Origin: Apostichopus japonicus
Lineage: Eukaryota > Echinodermata > Holothuroidea > Aspidochirotida > Stichopodidae
NCBI RefSeq assembly: GCF_037975245.1
Contig: NC_092568.1
Location: 39,386,631-39,450,630 of the forward strand
Length of the DNA stretch: 64,000 nucleotides
Reading direction: 5' to 3'
Below, piece after piece: positions 1 to 13,560 of the stretch. Each line of letters begins with the position of its first letter. The first letter of the stretch is position 1. The notes under the pieces are model-generated. The model saw only the letters and a list, made by a program, of their open reading frames with translations. It was not told where the DNA came from and ran no database searches. The position numbers and the translations under genes were made by a program.

Positions 1-1
1 C

Positions 2-1594
2 ACTGTAGGCGTTTTGCCTACTCTCCCCGCTGATGGGATTTCATGTTTATTGGGAAATGATCTAGCCGGTAACAAAGTAACCGCTAACCCAATCGTTGTT
101 GAAAATCCAACAACTTCTAACTCTACAAAAGATTTAGAACAACAATTTCCAGATGTTTTTAGAGCTTGTGCGGTCACTCGATCCATGAGTAAACAAGCTG
201 GAAATTTAACAAAACCTCCCCAAAAGGAGAGTTTAATTAACCGTCACAAGGATGACGTTGGTTTCTTTGAGTTGGGAGAAACTTTTATGGGGTTATTGGA
301 TGACACCACTGAGCCTCACTCTGAAAGTTCAACCGCGGTGTCGGTTCAAGCAAAGGCCGACCCTACTACTCATTCCACTCCCATTAACATTTCCAAGAAC
401 ACTCTGATTTCTCAACAAAGAAAAGACCCTGAATTAATCAAATTGATTCAGGAAGCTGTCACTGAAGAAGAGTTACCGAGTGTCTCTGTTGGTTTTTATC
501 TAAAACATGGTGTTCTAATGCGAAAGTGGCGACCACGAGATGTCTCGTCAAATGACGAATGGCGCACTATCCATCAGATTGTTGTTCCTCCGGTATACCG
601 TAAAGGAATTTTAAGTGTCGCTCATGACACTCCATTTGCAGGTCATTTAGGGGTCACTAAAACCTACAACAGAATTCTAGAGAATTTCTTTTGGCCTGGT
701 TTACGTTCAGCTGTCGCTGACTATTGCAAGTCGTGTCACGCGTGCCAAATTGTGGGGAAACCTAATCAAAAGATTCCCAAGGCACCACTAAAACCGATTC
801 CGGCTTTCGAAGAACCGTTTAGTCGGGTAATCGTAGATTGCGTTGGACCGCTACCAAAAACTCGGTCTGGTCACGAATATTTGCTAACTATCATGTGTGC
901 GTCAACGAGATTTCCTGAGGCAATACCTCTTAGGAATATTAAAGCTAAGACTATCTCGACTGCTTTACTGAAGTTTTTTACTACGTTTGGTTTACCTAAA
1001 TCAGTACAGTCTGACCAGGGTTCTAATTTTATGTCGAACTTGTTTCAACAAGTATTGTATGAATTAAATATTCATCAAATTGCGTCTAGTGCTTATCACC
1101 CTGAAAGCCAAGGTGCACTAGAACGATTTCATCAAACTCTTAAGAGTATGATCAAAACCTACTGTTTTGATAAGGAAAAACAGTGGGATCAAGGTATTCA
1201 TTTTCTTTTATTTGCAGCCCGTGAATCCGTACAGGAGTCACTAGGGTTTAGCCAATTTCAACTTGTATTTGGACATAATGTCCGTGGGCCATTGAAATTA
1301 TTCAAGGAGAAATTAGTTGATGAAACTGATGATGTTAATCTCCTTGACTACGTGTCAGATTTTAAGAGTAGACTGACCAATGCATGGGAGTTGGCAAGGA
1401 ATAACTTGAAGGAGTCCCAAACCAAAATGAAAACTTGGTATGATACCAAAGCCACTGACAGGCAATTTGCCGCAGGGGATCAAGTGCTAGTGTTAATGCC
1501 GATACAAGGGCATGCTCTTAGAGCGCGCTACTCCGGTCCGTATGTCGTGAAAGAAAAAAACAAGCGACACAAATTACATTATTTCCACCCCTGA
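2..1594 (+). pseudogene. Pol segment 1: protease tail and integrase
   Basis: The frame is open from the window edge. Residues are counted from position 14. Residues 1-25 hold LLGNDLAG, typical of a retropepsin C-terminus. An HHCC zinc-binding region follows (H204, H211, C241, C244, with FFWPG between). The integrase core has D275, D334 and E370, the exact D-35-E spacing of retroviral-type integrases. A GPY/F-type module (about 490-512, with SGPYVV) ends it. Integrase would insert element cDNA into chromosomes. The frame closes at TGA 1592-1594, just after a run of seven A near 1551. Homology to the linker continues in the +1 frame, so one extra A most simply explains the break. The segment belongs to the same polyprotein as the next entry. 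Confidence 0.88.
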
Positions 1595-1628
1595 CAGGAG
1601 GAAAAACAAACGTTTTTGCCATGTCAAT

Positions 1629-3245
1629 ATGCTTAAGGCATACCACCAAAGAGAGGATTCAGATTCACCTCTGACACCTCTTCCTTCACCGGAAGTGAAA
1701 TCTATCAGTACTCCTACTGGAGTTGCCCTTGCCACTGCCCCATGTATCAGAGATCAGTCAGGTGTGGATCATATTTCTTCTCCAACTGACCCTTCTGAAC
1801 ATCTTCCAGATATTTCTGTTAAGTTAAAAAATTCTGATGTGTTATGTAACCTTAGTGAGAAATTGTCTCACTTATCTAAGCAACATCAAATCGAGATGTC
1901 CGATTTAATTAATTCACATGTTGATCTGTTTACTGACATTCCACGAAGGACGCATCTAGTGTGTCACAATGTTGACGTTGGTGATGCTGTACCTATTAAG
2001 CAGCATCCATATAGGTTAAGTCCTATTAAGATGAAACACTTACAAAATGAAGTGAAGTACATGTTAGAAAATAATATAATTGAGCCCAGTGATAGTCCCT
2101 GGAGCTCTCCATGTATTCTTGTTCCAAAACCAGATGGTAGTTTCCGGTTTTGCACTGACTATAGAAAGGTAAATTCAGTTACTCGTTCTGATTCATATCC
2201 AATTCCTAGAATTGATGACTGTATTGATCAAATAGGACAGTCAAAGTATGTCACTAAGTTTGACCTTTTGAAAGGGTACTGGGAAATTCCCCTCTCAGAG
2301 GCCGCAAAGAGAATTTCGGCGTTTGTTACCCCTTGTGGGTTATATCAGTATACGGTCATGCCCTTTGGTATGAAAAATGCACCAGCTACTTTTCAACGTT
2401 TCATTAATACCCTTGTGGGTGATCTTCAAGGTTGCAGCGTTTACATAGACGACATTGTTATTTATAGTCAAACTTGGCAAGAGCACATTGCTCAAATCAG
2501 ATCTCTCATGGAGAGACTCTGTTCTGCGAACCTGACAGTTAACCTTGTGAAGAGTGAGTTCGCACAGGCTCAGGTGGTATATTTAGGTCATGTGGTGGGA
2601 CAGGGTCAAGTTCGACCAATTAGAGCGAAAGTTGAGGCAATTGATAACTTTCCCGTCCCCGTTTCTAGGAAACATCTCATGCGCTTTTTAGGCATGGTTG
2701 GTTATTATAGGAGATATTGCCACAATTTCTCTGATCTAGTAATTCCCCTGACAAACTTATTGAGTAAGAAGGTTAAGTTTCAGTGGAGTGATGCGTGCCA
2801 AAAGGCGTTTGAAAGCGTTAAGGCAATTTTAATGAACTCCCCTGTTTTGATTGCTCCAGATTTTGAAAAGCAATTCAAACTAGCTGTAGATGCATCGGAT
2901 CTTGGTGCCGGTTCTATTTTATTACAACAGGATAGTGAAGGCATCGACCACCCTGTTTGCTATTTCTCTAAGAAATTTAATAAGCATCAACAGAATTATT
3001 CAACCGTTGAGAAAGAGACTTTAGCTCTGTTACTTAGTTTACAAATGTTTGATGTGTATTTAGGGACAACCCCTTTTCCTGTGATTGTGCTTACTGATCA
3101 CAATCCTCTCACATTTGTCCACAACCTGAAAAATCATAATAAGAGATTATTGCGTTGGAGTCTTATATTTTAAGAGTATAACTTGGATATCCAACATATT
3201 CGAGGAAAGGATAACATCTTTGCAGATGCCTTGTCCAGGATTTAA
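1629..3245 (+). pseudogene. Pol segment 2: reverse transcriptase and RNase H
   Basis: The methionine at 1629 is probably not a true start, because the polyprotein runs in from the integrase frame. RT motifs by residue: LVPKPDGSFRFCTDYR (164-179), D212 in KFDLLKGYW, MPFGMKNAP (244-252) and YIDD (272-275). The connection reads FLGMVGYYRRY. RNase H shows D421, E463 and D490 in TDHNPL. The frame stops at 3173. The usual end of RNase H, with ADALSR, resumes after a second single-base shift near 3165-3175 and reaches a stop at 3243-3245. Nothing like integrase follows, which confirms the INT-RT-RH order. Confidence 0.88.
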
Positions 3246-3548
3246 GTCATTGTTGTTTTTAAGCTTCGCACATATCATTGTATATTATCATTACTTTCAA
3301 CGACTTTATATTGTTGTTTTCATACTATTTTATCAAATGTTTAATTGTGTGAGCATTTGTGGGTTCTTGTCTATCTATTATATTATAGCTGACTAGTATT
3401 CTTTGTTATTACTTGTGGTATGATTCTTCGCTACGTATTCGGATATATCACTTAAAGTAACAGTCATTTTTGTATTACATGCTTGTTACCACGAGTTAAA
3501 GCATATTTTAATAAAAGTTTTGGCCATTTTTGACCCAAACTTTCCTTT
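3246..3548 (+). other. 3' untranslated region of the Gmr1-like element
   Basis: AT-rich sequence between the pol stop and the polypurine tract with no reading frame of note. AATAAA occurs at 3510-3515. It is a possible poly(A) signal, though in LTR elements the working signal normally lies in the LTR. Confidence 0.6.
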
Positions 3549-3559
3549 AAGAGGGGGAG
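3549..3559 (+). other. Polypurine tract, plus-strand priming site
   Basis: AAGAGGGGGAG lies immediately before the LTR start TGTTA. Placement and composition are typical of the plus-strand primer of LTR retrotransposons. Confidence 0.8.
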
Positions 3560-4287
3560 TGTTATGGACATGCTTTACCTCTTACACATTCACCATTACA
3601 TATATTGATGACGTCATATCTACGTCATCGCCCTCGTAGCAGTCCACGCTAGTACCGCGTCCGGATACCAATCAGAGGTCTATACACCGTTGCTGGGGAA
3701 TCATCGCCTCTCACCCCGTTCTTACAGCACGGTTCCTTATTGTTTTGCCGTCACATTGCGTTTCCAGTTTATTCCTATCCTTACTATTCTGACTGAAGGA
3801 TATTCAAGTCTTTAGTGACTTTCTTTATATTATTATCTTCACTTCTTCTACGGAATGGACTTTCTTTTTCAATACCATATCCAGTGAAGTGAAGCGGAAC
3901 CTGTATAACTACTACACCTGCTCTTAGATGAACTTTAATCATTTATTAATTCCGCGCCGCGCCTTTCGACGAAGTACGGTACTACTACTCTTCATCGCTA
4001 ATCATCATAGCAAAGGCCCAGCTCTACGACACCATCGAGTCCATCGACCTCAGACCAGTCGTAATAGATAAGTTGTTTCTTTATATCTGGCGCCTTAAGT
4101 TAACCGTATCATTGCTATTCACTCATTTGTAACCTTCACCTTTATTATCCATATCATTTGTAGAATATAGACATATTACTATTCAATATACCATTCGAAA
4201 CCTCGTCCACCTTTTCTTTTATGCGTTAAACACCCTTGGAAACTCTTTCTGCCGGATACGAATTCTTTACATGTCGTTTCCGTAACA
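3560..4287 (+). repeat. 3' LTR of the Gmr1-like element
   Basis: About 728 bp, starting TGTTA after the polypurine tract and ending TAACA, a short inverted repeat typical of LTR ends. The next bases (ATCGTAATGTC) are satellite sequence, so the right boundary is exact. The target duplication cannot be checked because the 5' LTR is outside the window. Confidence 0.78.
3609..3672 (+). promoter_or_regulatory. CRE and CCAAT motifs in the LTR
   Basis: A perfect CRE palindrome TGACGTCA is at 3609-3616, a related TACGTCAT follows, and a CCAAT box is at 3668-3672. They sit 50-110 bp into the LTR, the region expected to hold U3 promoter elements. Function is inferred from motifs only. Confidence 0.45.
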
Positions 4288-7200
4288 ATCGTAATGTCAT
4301 TAAATAGAGATAATTAATTTGAAGCGAATTTGCATTTCTAACAATATTCATTGATGTTGTGAGCTAGTGACGTTAAGAAATAAAAGCAGCGGAAAATTTA
4401 CCGAAACTAGTTGTTACAGTTATAGTAAACTGATATTTTAAAGTCACTGTGCTTGCGGTGTTACTATTTTCTCTATAAAATGATGATTTGTTTGTTTTCT
4501 TCTTTCCATTTATTCGTTTCTTTATAGCCGGTAAGTTTTGATCATGATTATCATTTGTAGAACCGTGTTATTTTCTATTCCCATGAGGGAAATCAATTTC
4601 CTGTGAATTCTTTATTTTATACACAATTTAAATGAAATATTATAAATTAGCACAACTTTGGGAACGCACGATTTAATACAAAAAACTGGTCATTGATTAC
4701 ATAGATTATAATGCCATGAAGAGAAATGATTGTTGTGAAATGAATTTGTAAAGCTAACATTATTCATTGATGATGTGAGCTAGTTAGGTTAAGGACCAAA
4801 AGTAGCAAAATAGTAACGGAAAACTATTTGTCACAGCTATAGTAAACTGATATTTTAAGGACACCGTGTTTGTCTGTTTTTTTATTCTGTTTTCTATATT
4901 ATATGAGGATTTGTTTGTTTTCTTCTTTCCATATATTCGATTCTTTGTAGAAGGTCAGTTTTTATTATGATTAACATTTGTAGAACCGTGTCATTATCTA
5001 TTCACACGAGGGCAACCAGATACTGTAAATTATTTATTTTCATACACAGTTTGAATTAAATATTATAATTAGCACAACTTTGGTAACACACAAGTTAATA
5101 CAATAAAATGGTCATCGATTACATAGATCGTAATGTCAATGAATAGAGATAATTAGTTTGAAGCGAATTTGTAACTTTAACATTATTCATTAATGTTGTG
5201 AGCTAGTGAGGTTAAGAGATAAAAGCAGCGGAAAAGTTACCGAAAACTATTTGTTACAGTTATAGTTAACTGATATTTTAAAGTCACTGTGCTTGCGTTC
5301 TTAATATTTACTCTATTAAATGATGATTTGTTTGTTTTATTCTTTCCATTTATTCGTTTCTTTATAGCCGGTAAGTTTTGATCATGATTATCATTTGTAG
5401 AATCATGTTATTTTCTATTCCCAAGAGGGCAATCAAATTCCTGTAAATTCTTTAGTTTATACACATTTTGAATGAAATATTACACTTAGCACATCTTTGG
5501 GAACGCACGTTAAAAGCAGATAATACAATCAAATGGTCATCAATTACATAAATAATATTGTCATGAACAGAGATGATTGTTGTGAAATAGATTTGTAAAT
5601 CTACCCTTCTGAATTGATGTTGTAACCTAGTCAAGTTAAGAGCTAAAAGCAGCGCAAAAGTTACGGAAAACTAGTTGTCACAGCTATAGTAAACTGACAT
5701 GTTAAAGTCACTATGCTTGTGTTTTTACTGTTTTGTTCTCAATTATATCATGACTTGTTTTTGTTTTCTTCTCTCCATGTATTCGTTTCTTTGTAGTGGG
5801 TAAGTTTTGATTATGATCGACAATTGTAGAACCGTGTTATTATCTATTCCCACGAAGGCAATAAAATAGTGTAAAGTCTTTATTTTCATTCACAATTTGA
5901 ATGAAATATTATAATTAGCACACTTTTGATAACGCACGATTTAATGCAATAAAACGGTCATCGATTACAAAGATGGTAATGCGATAAGGAGAGACGATTG
6001 TTGTAAAATGAATTTTTAAATATAGCATTCTTCATTGATCTCGTGAGCTAGTGAAGTTAAGAGCGGAAAGCAGCGGTAAAGTTACCGAAAACTAGTTGTA
6101 CATTTATAGTAAACTGACATTTTAAAGCCATTGTGCTTGTGTTCTTAATATTTACTGTATTCAATGATGATTTGTTTGTTTTATTCTTTCCATTTATTCG
6201 TTTCTTTTTAGCTGGTAAGTTTTGATCATGATTATCATTTGTAGAACCGTGCCATTTTCTATTCCCACGAGGACAATCAAGTCCTGTAAATTCTTTATTT
6301 TTATGCACAATTCAATGGAATATCATACTTAGCACAACTTTGGTAACGCACATTTAAACACATTAAAATGTTTATCGATTATACGAATGGCAATGTCAAT
6401 GAAGCTGGAACTCATTTTTAAATATTGTTTTCTCTATATAATTTATCCGTTGATGATAAGAGCAAGTGAAGTGATCAGCCAAATACAAAGAAAAAACTCA
6501 TGAAAACAAAATGTTTCTCTAATATATATTTACAAATTAATGTCACTGTGCTAGTGTTTTTAATATGATTTCTCCATGAAATAACGATTTGTTCTTTACT
6601 TTTATCTATTCGTGTCCTTTCAGATGGTAGGTCTTTATCATGATTAACGATTGTAGACATTTGTTATTACTTATTCCCTCTTTCACAAAAGCCACAGGGA
6701 AATCGATATCTGTTCATTCTTTATATTCATCATCAACAATGTCAATCATATTTTATACTTTTCACTTTTTTGATCACGAGTGACAAGTCCATAAGCATTC
6801 AACGATATGTTGTGAGCTGGTGAGGTTAATAGCCAAACGCAGCGGAAAAGTTATGGAAAACTAATTGTTTCAGTAATGATAAACTTTAAAAGTCAATAGG
6901 TAACGCACGATTTAATACAATACAATGGACATCGATTACATAGACGGTATTGCCATGAAGAGAGGTGATTGTTGTGAAATGAATTTGTAAATCTAACATT
7001 CTTCATTGATGTTGTGAGCAAGTCAAGTTAAGAGCCAACAGTAGCGGAAAAGTGACGGAAAACTAGTTGTCACAGCTATAGTAAACTGACATATTAAAGT
7101 CAATGTACTTGTGTTTTAACTGTTTTTCTCTACTATATGATGATCTTTTTTTCTTTTTTCTTTCCATATATTTGTTTCTTTGTAGCTGGTAAGTTTTGAT

Positions 7201-10200
7201 CATGATCGACAATTGTAGAATTTTATCATTATCTATTCCCACGAAGGCAATCAGTTACTGCAACTTCTTCATTTTCATACAAAATTGCCATGAAATATTA
7301 TAATTAGCACAACGTTGGTAACAGACGATTTAATAAAATAAAATGGTCATCGATTACATAGATCGTAATGTCAACGAAAAGACATGATTAATTAGAAACG
7401 AAATTGTAACTCTAAAATTATTCTTTTATTCTGTGAGCTTGTGTGGTTAAGGGCCAAATCAGCGGAAAAGTTACGGAAAACTAGTTGTTGCAGTTACAGA
7501 AAACTGACATTTTAAAGTCACTGCGTTGTGTTTTTACTGTTTTTTTCTCTATTATATCATGACTTGTTTTTGTTTTCTTCTTTCCATGTATTCGTTTTTT
7601 TGTAGTGGGTAAGTTTTGATTATGATCGACAATTGTAGAACCGTGTTATTATCTATTCCCACGAAGGCAATCAAATAGTGTAAAGCCTTTATTTTCATTC
7701 ACAATTTGAATGAAATATTATAATTAGCACACTTTTGATAACGCATGATTTAATGCAATAAAACGGTCATCGATTACAAAGATGGAAATGCCATAAAGAG
7801 GGAACATTGTTGTAAAATTTATTTGTAAATCTAGCATTCTTCATAGATCTCGTGAGCTAGTGAAGTTAAGAGCCAAAAGCAGTGGTAAAGTTGCTGAAAA
7901 CTAGTTGTTACAGTTATAGTAAACTGACATTTTAAAGTAACTGTGCTTGTGTTCTTAATATTAACTGTATTAAATGATGATTTGTTTGTTTTATTCTTTT
8001 CATTTATTCGTTTCTTTATAGCCGGTAAGTTTTGATCATGATTATCATTTGTAGAACCGTGCCATTTTCCATTCCCACGAGGGCAATCAAGTCCTGTAAA
8101 TTCTTTTTTTTATGCACAATTCAATGGAATATCATACTTAGCACAACTTTGGTAACGCACGTTTAAATACATTGAAAATGTTTTTCGATTATACGAATGG
8201 CAATGTCAATGAAGCTGGAACTCATTTTTAAATATTGTTTTTCTCTATATAATTTATCCGTTGATGATAAGAGCAAGTGAAGTGATGAGCCAAATACAAA
8301 GAGAAAACTCATGAAAACAAGTTGTTTCTCTAATAAATATATTTACAATTAATGTCACTGTGCTAGTATTTTTAATATGATTTCTCCATGATATAACGAT
8401 TTGTTCTTTACTTCTATCTATTCGTTTCCTTTCAGATGGTAGGTCTTTATCATGATTAACGATTGTAGACACATATTATTACCAATTCCCCCTTTCACAA
8501 AAGCCACAGGGGAAATCGATTTCTGTTAATTCTTTATATTCATCATCAACAATGTCAATCATATGTTACACTTTTCACTTTTTTGATCACGAATGACAAG
8601 TTCATAAACATTCAACGATATGTTGTGAGCTGGTGAGGTTAATAGCCAAACGCAGCGGAAAAGTTATGGAAAACTAATTGTTTCAGTAATGATAAACTTT
8701 GAAAGTCAATTGGTAACGCACGATTTAATACAATACAATGGACATCGATTACATAGATGGTATTGCCATGAAGAGAGGTGACTGTTGTGAAATGAATTTG
8801 TAAATCTAACATTCTTCATTGATGTTGTGAGCAAGTCAAGTTAAGAGCCAACAGCAGCGGAAAAGTGACGGAAGCTCGTTGTCACAGCTATAGTAAACTG
8901 ACATGTTAAAGTCAATGTACTTGTGATTTAACTGTTTTTCTCTACTATTTGATGATATTTTTTTTCTTCTTTTTTTCTTTCCATATATTTGTTTCTTTGT
9001 AGCTGGTAAGTTTTGATGATGATCGACAATTGTAGAAATTTATCATTATCTATTCCCACGAAGGCAATCAATTACTGCAACTTCTTCATTTTCATACAAA
9101 ATTGCCATGAAATATTATAATTAGCACAACTTTGGTAACAGGCGATTTAATAAATAAACTGGTTATCGATTACATAGATCGTAATGTCAACGAAAAGACA
9201 TGATTAATTAGAAACGAAATTGTAACTCTAAATTTATTCTTTTATTCTGTGAGCTATTGTGGTTAAGGGCCAAAATTAGCGCAAAACTTACGGAAACTAG
9301 TTGTTGCAGTTACAGAAAACTGACATGTTAAAGTCACTATGCTTGTGTTTTTACTGTTTTTTTTCTCTATTATATCATGACTTGTTTTTGTTTTCTTCTC
9401 TCCATGTATTCGTTTCTTTGTAGTGGGTAAGTTTTGATTATGATCGACAATTGTAGAACCGTGTTATTATCTATTCCCACGAAGGCAGTAAAATAGTGTA
9501 AAGTCTTTATTTTCATTCACAACTTGAGTGGAATATTATAATTAGCACACTTTTGATAACGCACGATTTAATGCAATAAAACGGTCATCGATTACAAAGA
9601 TGGTAATGCCATAAAGAGGGAACATTGTTGTAAAATGAATTTGTAAATCTAGTATTCTTCATTGATCTCGTGAGCTAGTGAAGTTAAGAGCGAAAAGCAG
9701 CGGTAAAGTTACCGAAAACTAGTTGTTACAGTTATAGTAAACTGACATTTTAAAGTCACTGTGCTTGTGTTCTTAATATTAACTCTATTAAATGATGATT
9801 TGTTTGTATTATTCTTTCCATTTATTCGTTTCTTTATAGCTGGTAAGTTTTGATCATGACTATCATTTTTAGAACCGTGCCATTTTCTATTCCCACGAGG
9901 GCAATCAAGTTCTGTAAATTCTTTATTTGTATGCGAAATTCAATGGAATATCATACTTAGCACAACTTTGGTAACGCACGTTTAAATACATTAAAATGTT
10001 TATCGATTACACGAATGGCAATGTCAATGAAGCTGGAACTCATTTTTAAATATTGTTTTTCTCTATATAATTTATCCGTTGATGATAAGAGCAAGTGAAG
10101 TGATGAGCCAAATACAAAGAGAAAACTCATGAAAACAAGTTGTTTCTCTAATAAATATATTTACAATTAATGTCACTGTGCTAGTATTTTTAATATGATT

Positions 10201-12715
10201 TCTCCATGATATAACGATTTGTTTTTTACTTCTATATATTCGTTTCCTTTCAGATGGTAGGTCTTTATCATGATTAACGATTGTAGACACATGTTATTAC
10301 CTCTTCCCCCTTTCACAAAAGCCACAGGGGAAATCGATTTCTGTTAATTCTTTATATTCATCATCAACAATGTCAATCATATGTTACACTTTTCACTTTT
10401 TTGATCACGAATGACAAGTTCATAAACATTCAACGATATGTTGTGAGCTGGTGAGGTTAATAGCCAAAAGCAGCGGAAAAGTTATGGAGAACTAGTTGTT
10501 TCAGTTATAATAAACTTTGAAAGTCAATTGGTAACGCACGATATAATACAATACAATGGACATCGATTACATAGATGGTATTGCCATGAAGAGAGGTGAC
10601 TGTTGTGAAATGAATTTGTAAATCTAACATTCTTCATTGATGTTGTGAGCAAGTCAAGTTAAGAGCCAACAGCAGCGAAAAAGTGATGGAAAACTAGTTG
10701 TCACAGCTATAGTAAACTGACATGTTAAAGTCAATGTACTTGTGTTTTAACTGTCTTTCTCTACTATATGATGATTTTTTTCTCTCTTTTGTCTTTCCAT
10801 ATGCTTGTTTCTTTGTAGCTGGTAAGTTTTGATCATGATCGATTATTGTAGAACATTATCATTATCTATTCCCACGAAGGCAATCAATTACTGCAACTTC
10901 TCATTTTCATACAAAATTGCCATGAAATATTATAATTAGCACAACTTTGGTAACAGACGATTTAATAAAATAAAATGGTCATCGATTACATAGATCGTAA
11001 TGTCAATGAAAAGGAATGATTAATTAGAAACGAAATTGTAACTCTAAATTTATTCATTTATTCTGTGAGCTAGTGTGGTTAGAGCCAAAATCAGCGAAAA
11101 GGTTACGGAAAACTAGTTGTTGCAGTTACATTAACTGATATTTTAAAATCACTGTGCTTGTGTTTTTGCTGTTTTTTCTCCATTATATGATGATTTGCTT
11201 TTTTTTTCTATCCTTGTATTCGTTTCTTTGTAGTGGGTAAGTTTTGATTATGATCGACAATTGTAGAACCGTGTCATCACCTTTTCCCACGAGGACAATC
11301 AATTACTGTAAACTATTTATTTTCATACACAATTTCACTGAAATTATATACTTAGCACAACTATGGTAACGAACGTTTAAACGCAATTAGTACATCACAA
11401 TAATCGTCGATTACAAAGATGGAAATGCCATGAAGGGAGATGATTGTTGTTAAATGAATTTGTATATCTAGCATTCTTCATTGATCTTGTGAGCTAGTGA
11501 AGTTAAGAACCAAAAGCAGCGGTAAGGTTACCGAAAACTAGTTGTTAAAGTTATAGTAAACTGACATTTTAAAGTCACTGTGTTTGCGATCTTAATATTT
11601 ACTGTATTAAATGATGATTTGTTTCTTTTTTTTCTTTCCATTCATTCCTTTCTTTATAGCTGGTAAGTTTTGATCATGATTATCATTTGTAGAACCGTGC
11701 CACTTTCTATTCCCACGAGGGCAATCAAGTCCTGTAAATTCTTTATTTTTATGCACAATTCAATGGAATATATCATACTTAGCACAACTTTGGTAACGCA
11801 CGTTTAAATACATTAATATCTTCATCGATTATACGAATGGCAATGTCAATGAAGCTGGAACTCATCTCTAAATATTGTTTCTCTCTATATAATGTATCCG
11901 TTGATGATAAGAGCAAGTGAAGTAATGAGCCAAATACAAAGAGAAAACTCATGAAAACAAGTTGTTTCTCTAATAAATATATTTACAGTAAATATCACTG
12001 TGCAAGTGTTTTTAATATGATTTCTCCATGATATAACGATTTGTTCTTTACTTCTATCTATTCGTTTCCTTTCAGATGGTAGGTCTTTATCATGATTAAC
12101 GATTGTAGACACTTGTTACTACCTATTCCCCCTTTCACAAAAGCCACAGGGGAAAACCATTTCTTTTAATTCTCTATATTCATCATCAACAATGTCAATC
12201 ATATGTTACACTTTTCACTTTTTTGATCGCGAATGACAAGTTCATAAACATACAAACGATATGTTGTGCGTTGGTGAGGTTAATAGCCAAAAGCAGCGGA
12301 AAGGTTATGGAAAACTAGTTGTTTCAGTTATGATAAACTTTGAAAGTCAATGGGTAACGCACGATTTAATACAATACAATGGACATCGATTACATAGATT
12401 GTAATGCCATGAAGAGAGGTGACTGTTGTGAAATGAATTTGTAAATCTAACATTCTTCATTGATGTTGTGAGCAAGTCAAGTTAAGGACCAACAGCAGCG
12501 GAAAAGTGACGGGAAAATAGTTGTCACAGCTATAGTAAACTGACATGTTAAAGTCAATGTACTTGTGTTTTAACTGTTTTTCTCTACTATATGATGATTT
12601 TTTTTTTCCTTTTTTTTTCTTTCCATATATTTGTTTCTTTGTAGCTGGTAAGTTTTGATCATGATCGACAATTGTAGAATCATATCATTATCTATTCCCA
12701 CGAAGGCAATCAATT
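4288..12715. repeat. Satellite array, block 1 (about 420-bp monomers)
   Basis: Landmarks recur every 412-426 bp: GGTCATCGATTACATAG, TTGTGAGCTAGTGAGGTTAAG, AGCAGCGGAAAAGTTA, CAGTTATAGTAAACTGACAT, a pyrimidine tract, then GTAAGTTTTGATCATGATT and CCCACGAGGGCAATCAA. Nineteen units fall here. Monomers come in diagnostic subfamilies, for example ones reading GTCAATGAATAGAGAT and others GCCATGAAGAGAGATG. Short minus-strand frames of 60-83 codons recur once per monomer and are by-products of the repeat, not genes. A part-monomer junction (ending near AAAGTCAATAGGTAACGCACG) recurs once per higher-order unit. Confidence 0.93.
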
Positions 12716-12814
12716 ACTGCATCCAGGGACGTCGCTAGAGGGGGGTGTGGGCGTGTCTCACCTCCCCCCTCCCCCTACCCAATCTTGGTAAAAATGACGA
12801 TAGTTGGTAAATTT

Positions 12815-12849
12815 GAGTGCGACAGTCGGAATTTCCGACTGTCGCACTC
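12815..12849. repeat. Perfect 17-bp hairpin inside the hAT-like element
   Basis: The left arm GAGTGCGACAGTCGGAA and its exact reverse complement are separated by one T. The right arm is repeated once more directly downstream. It could be a sub-terminal transposase-binding repeat or a replication by-product. Confidence 0.75.
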
Positions 12850-13349
12850 TAATTTTCCGACTGTCGCACTCTAATTTTCATATATTCTTGTAATTTGTGA
12901 GTGACAGAGTGACCTTAAATTTTCGGTCAAAAGTTACCTTTCATCAGTCATATTTACCACGTTTTCCTTGTCACACTGAGAAATTGTATCTCGCGATCCT
13001 TATACTCCACCATACAAAACTTCGTATGATTTTGAAAACTCTAAAAAAAAAACGCCTAATAGGTCTACTGTACAACGTTCGCCAGCTTCAATTCGGATAA
13101 TTTATGTATTAATTTTGCTATTGGGTGGGTTGGCCCTGTTCGCTAGCTTCAAGAAGTTCAGGATATCTACTTTTTCTCTATGGTTTACAATTAAAACACT
13201 CAATGCTAATCTACGGAAGCTTAATAGTGCCATCAACATAGGAAAACCTTTGCCCCATAAGGTGACATTTTTTAGTAAATTGTTTAGATAACAAGATAAA
13301 ATCTTATCAAAAATCAGAAATATGTTGGAATGCTCAGTTGCTACAACTG

Positions 13350-13560
13350 GGCAATTGAACAATTTTCTGCAAAATGTTTAATTGACAATTTATCATATCT
13401 CGTCAATTTGACATTTTGCTGCAAAATGTTCAATTGTTCACTTCATTCCATCTGATCAATTGAAAAATTTTCTGCAAAATGTTTAATTGACAACTTATCT
13501 TATCTCGTACATTGGACTTTTTTGGCAAAATGTTCAATTGTTCACTTCATTCCAACTTGT
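13350..13560. repeat. Short tandem repeat, about 105-bp unit
   Basis: TTTCTGCAAAATGTTTAATTG recurs at about 13364 and 13469. A half-unit variant (GCAAAATGTTCAATTGTTCA) lies between and after. It sits inside the hAT-like element and has no coding potential. Confidence 0.6.

Larger units (their letters stand above)
1..4287 (+). mobile_element. Gmr1-like Ty3/gypsy LTR retrotransposon, 3' part
   Basis: Domain order along the strand is protease tail, integrase, reverse transcriptase, RNase H, then a polypurine tract and an LTR. RNase H is followed directly by a stop, not by integrase as in ordinary Ty3/gypsy elements. Integrase-first order with gypsy-type RT is the hallmark of the Gmr1-like group known from deuterostomes. 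The 5' LTR, gag and most of the protease lie left of the window. The LTR ends inside a satellite monomer: the bases after 4287 continue the monomer that elsewhere reads ACATAG then ATCGTAATGTC. Two frameshifts suggest a dead copy. Confidence 0.88.

Noticed and set aside
1551..1560. Programmed -1 frameshift site A-AAA-AAC between integrase and RT
   Set aside because: The downstream domain is in the +1 frame, so a -1 slip would not reach it.
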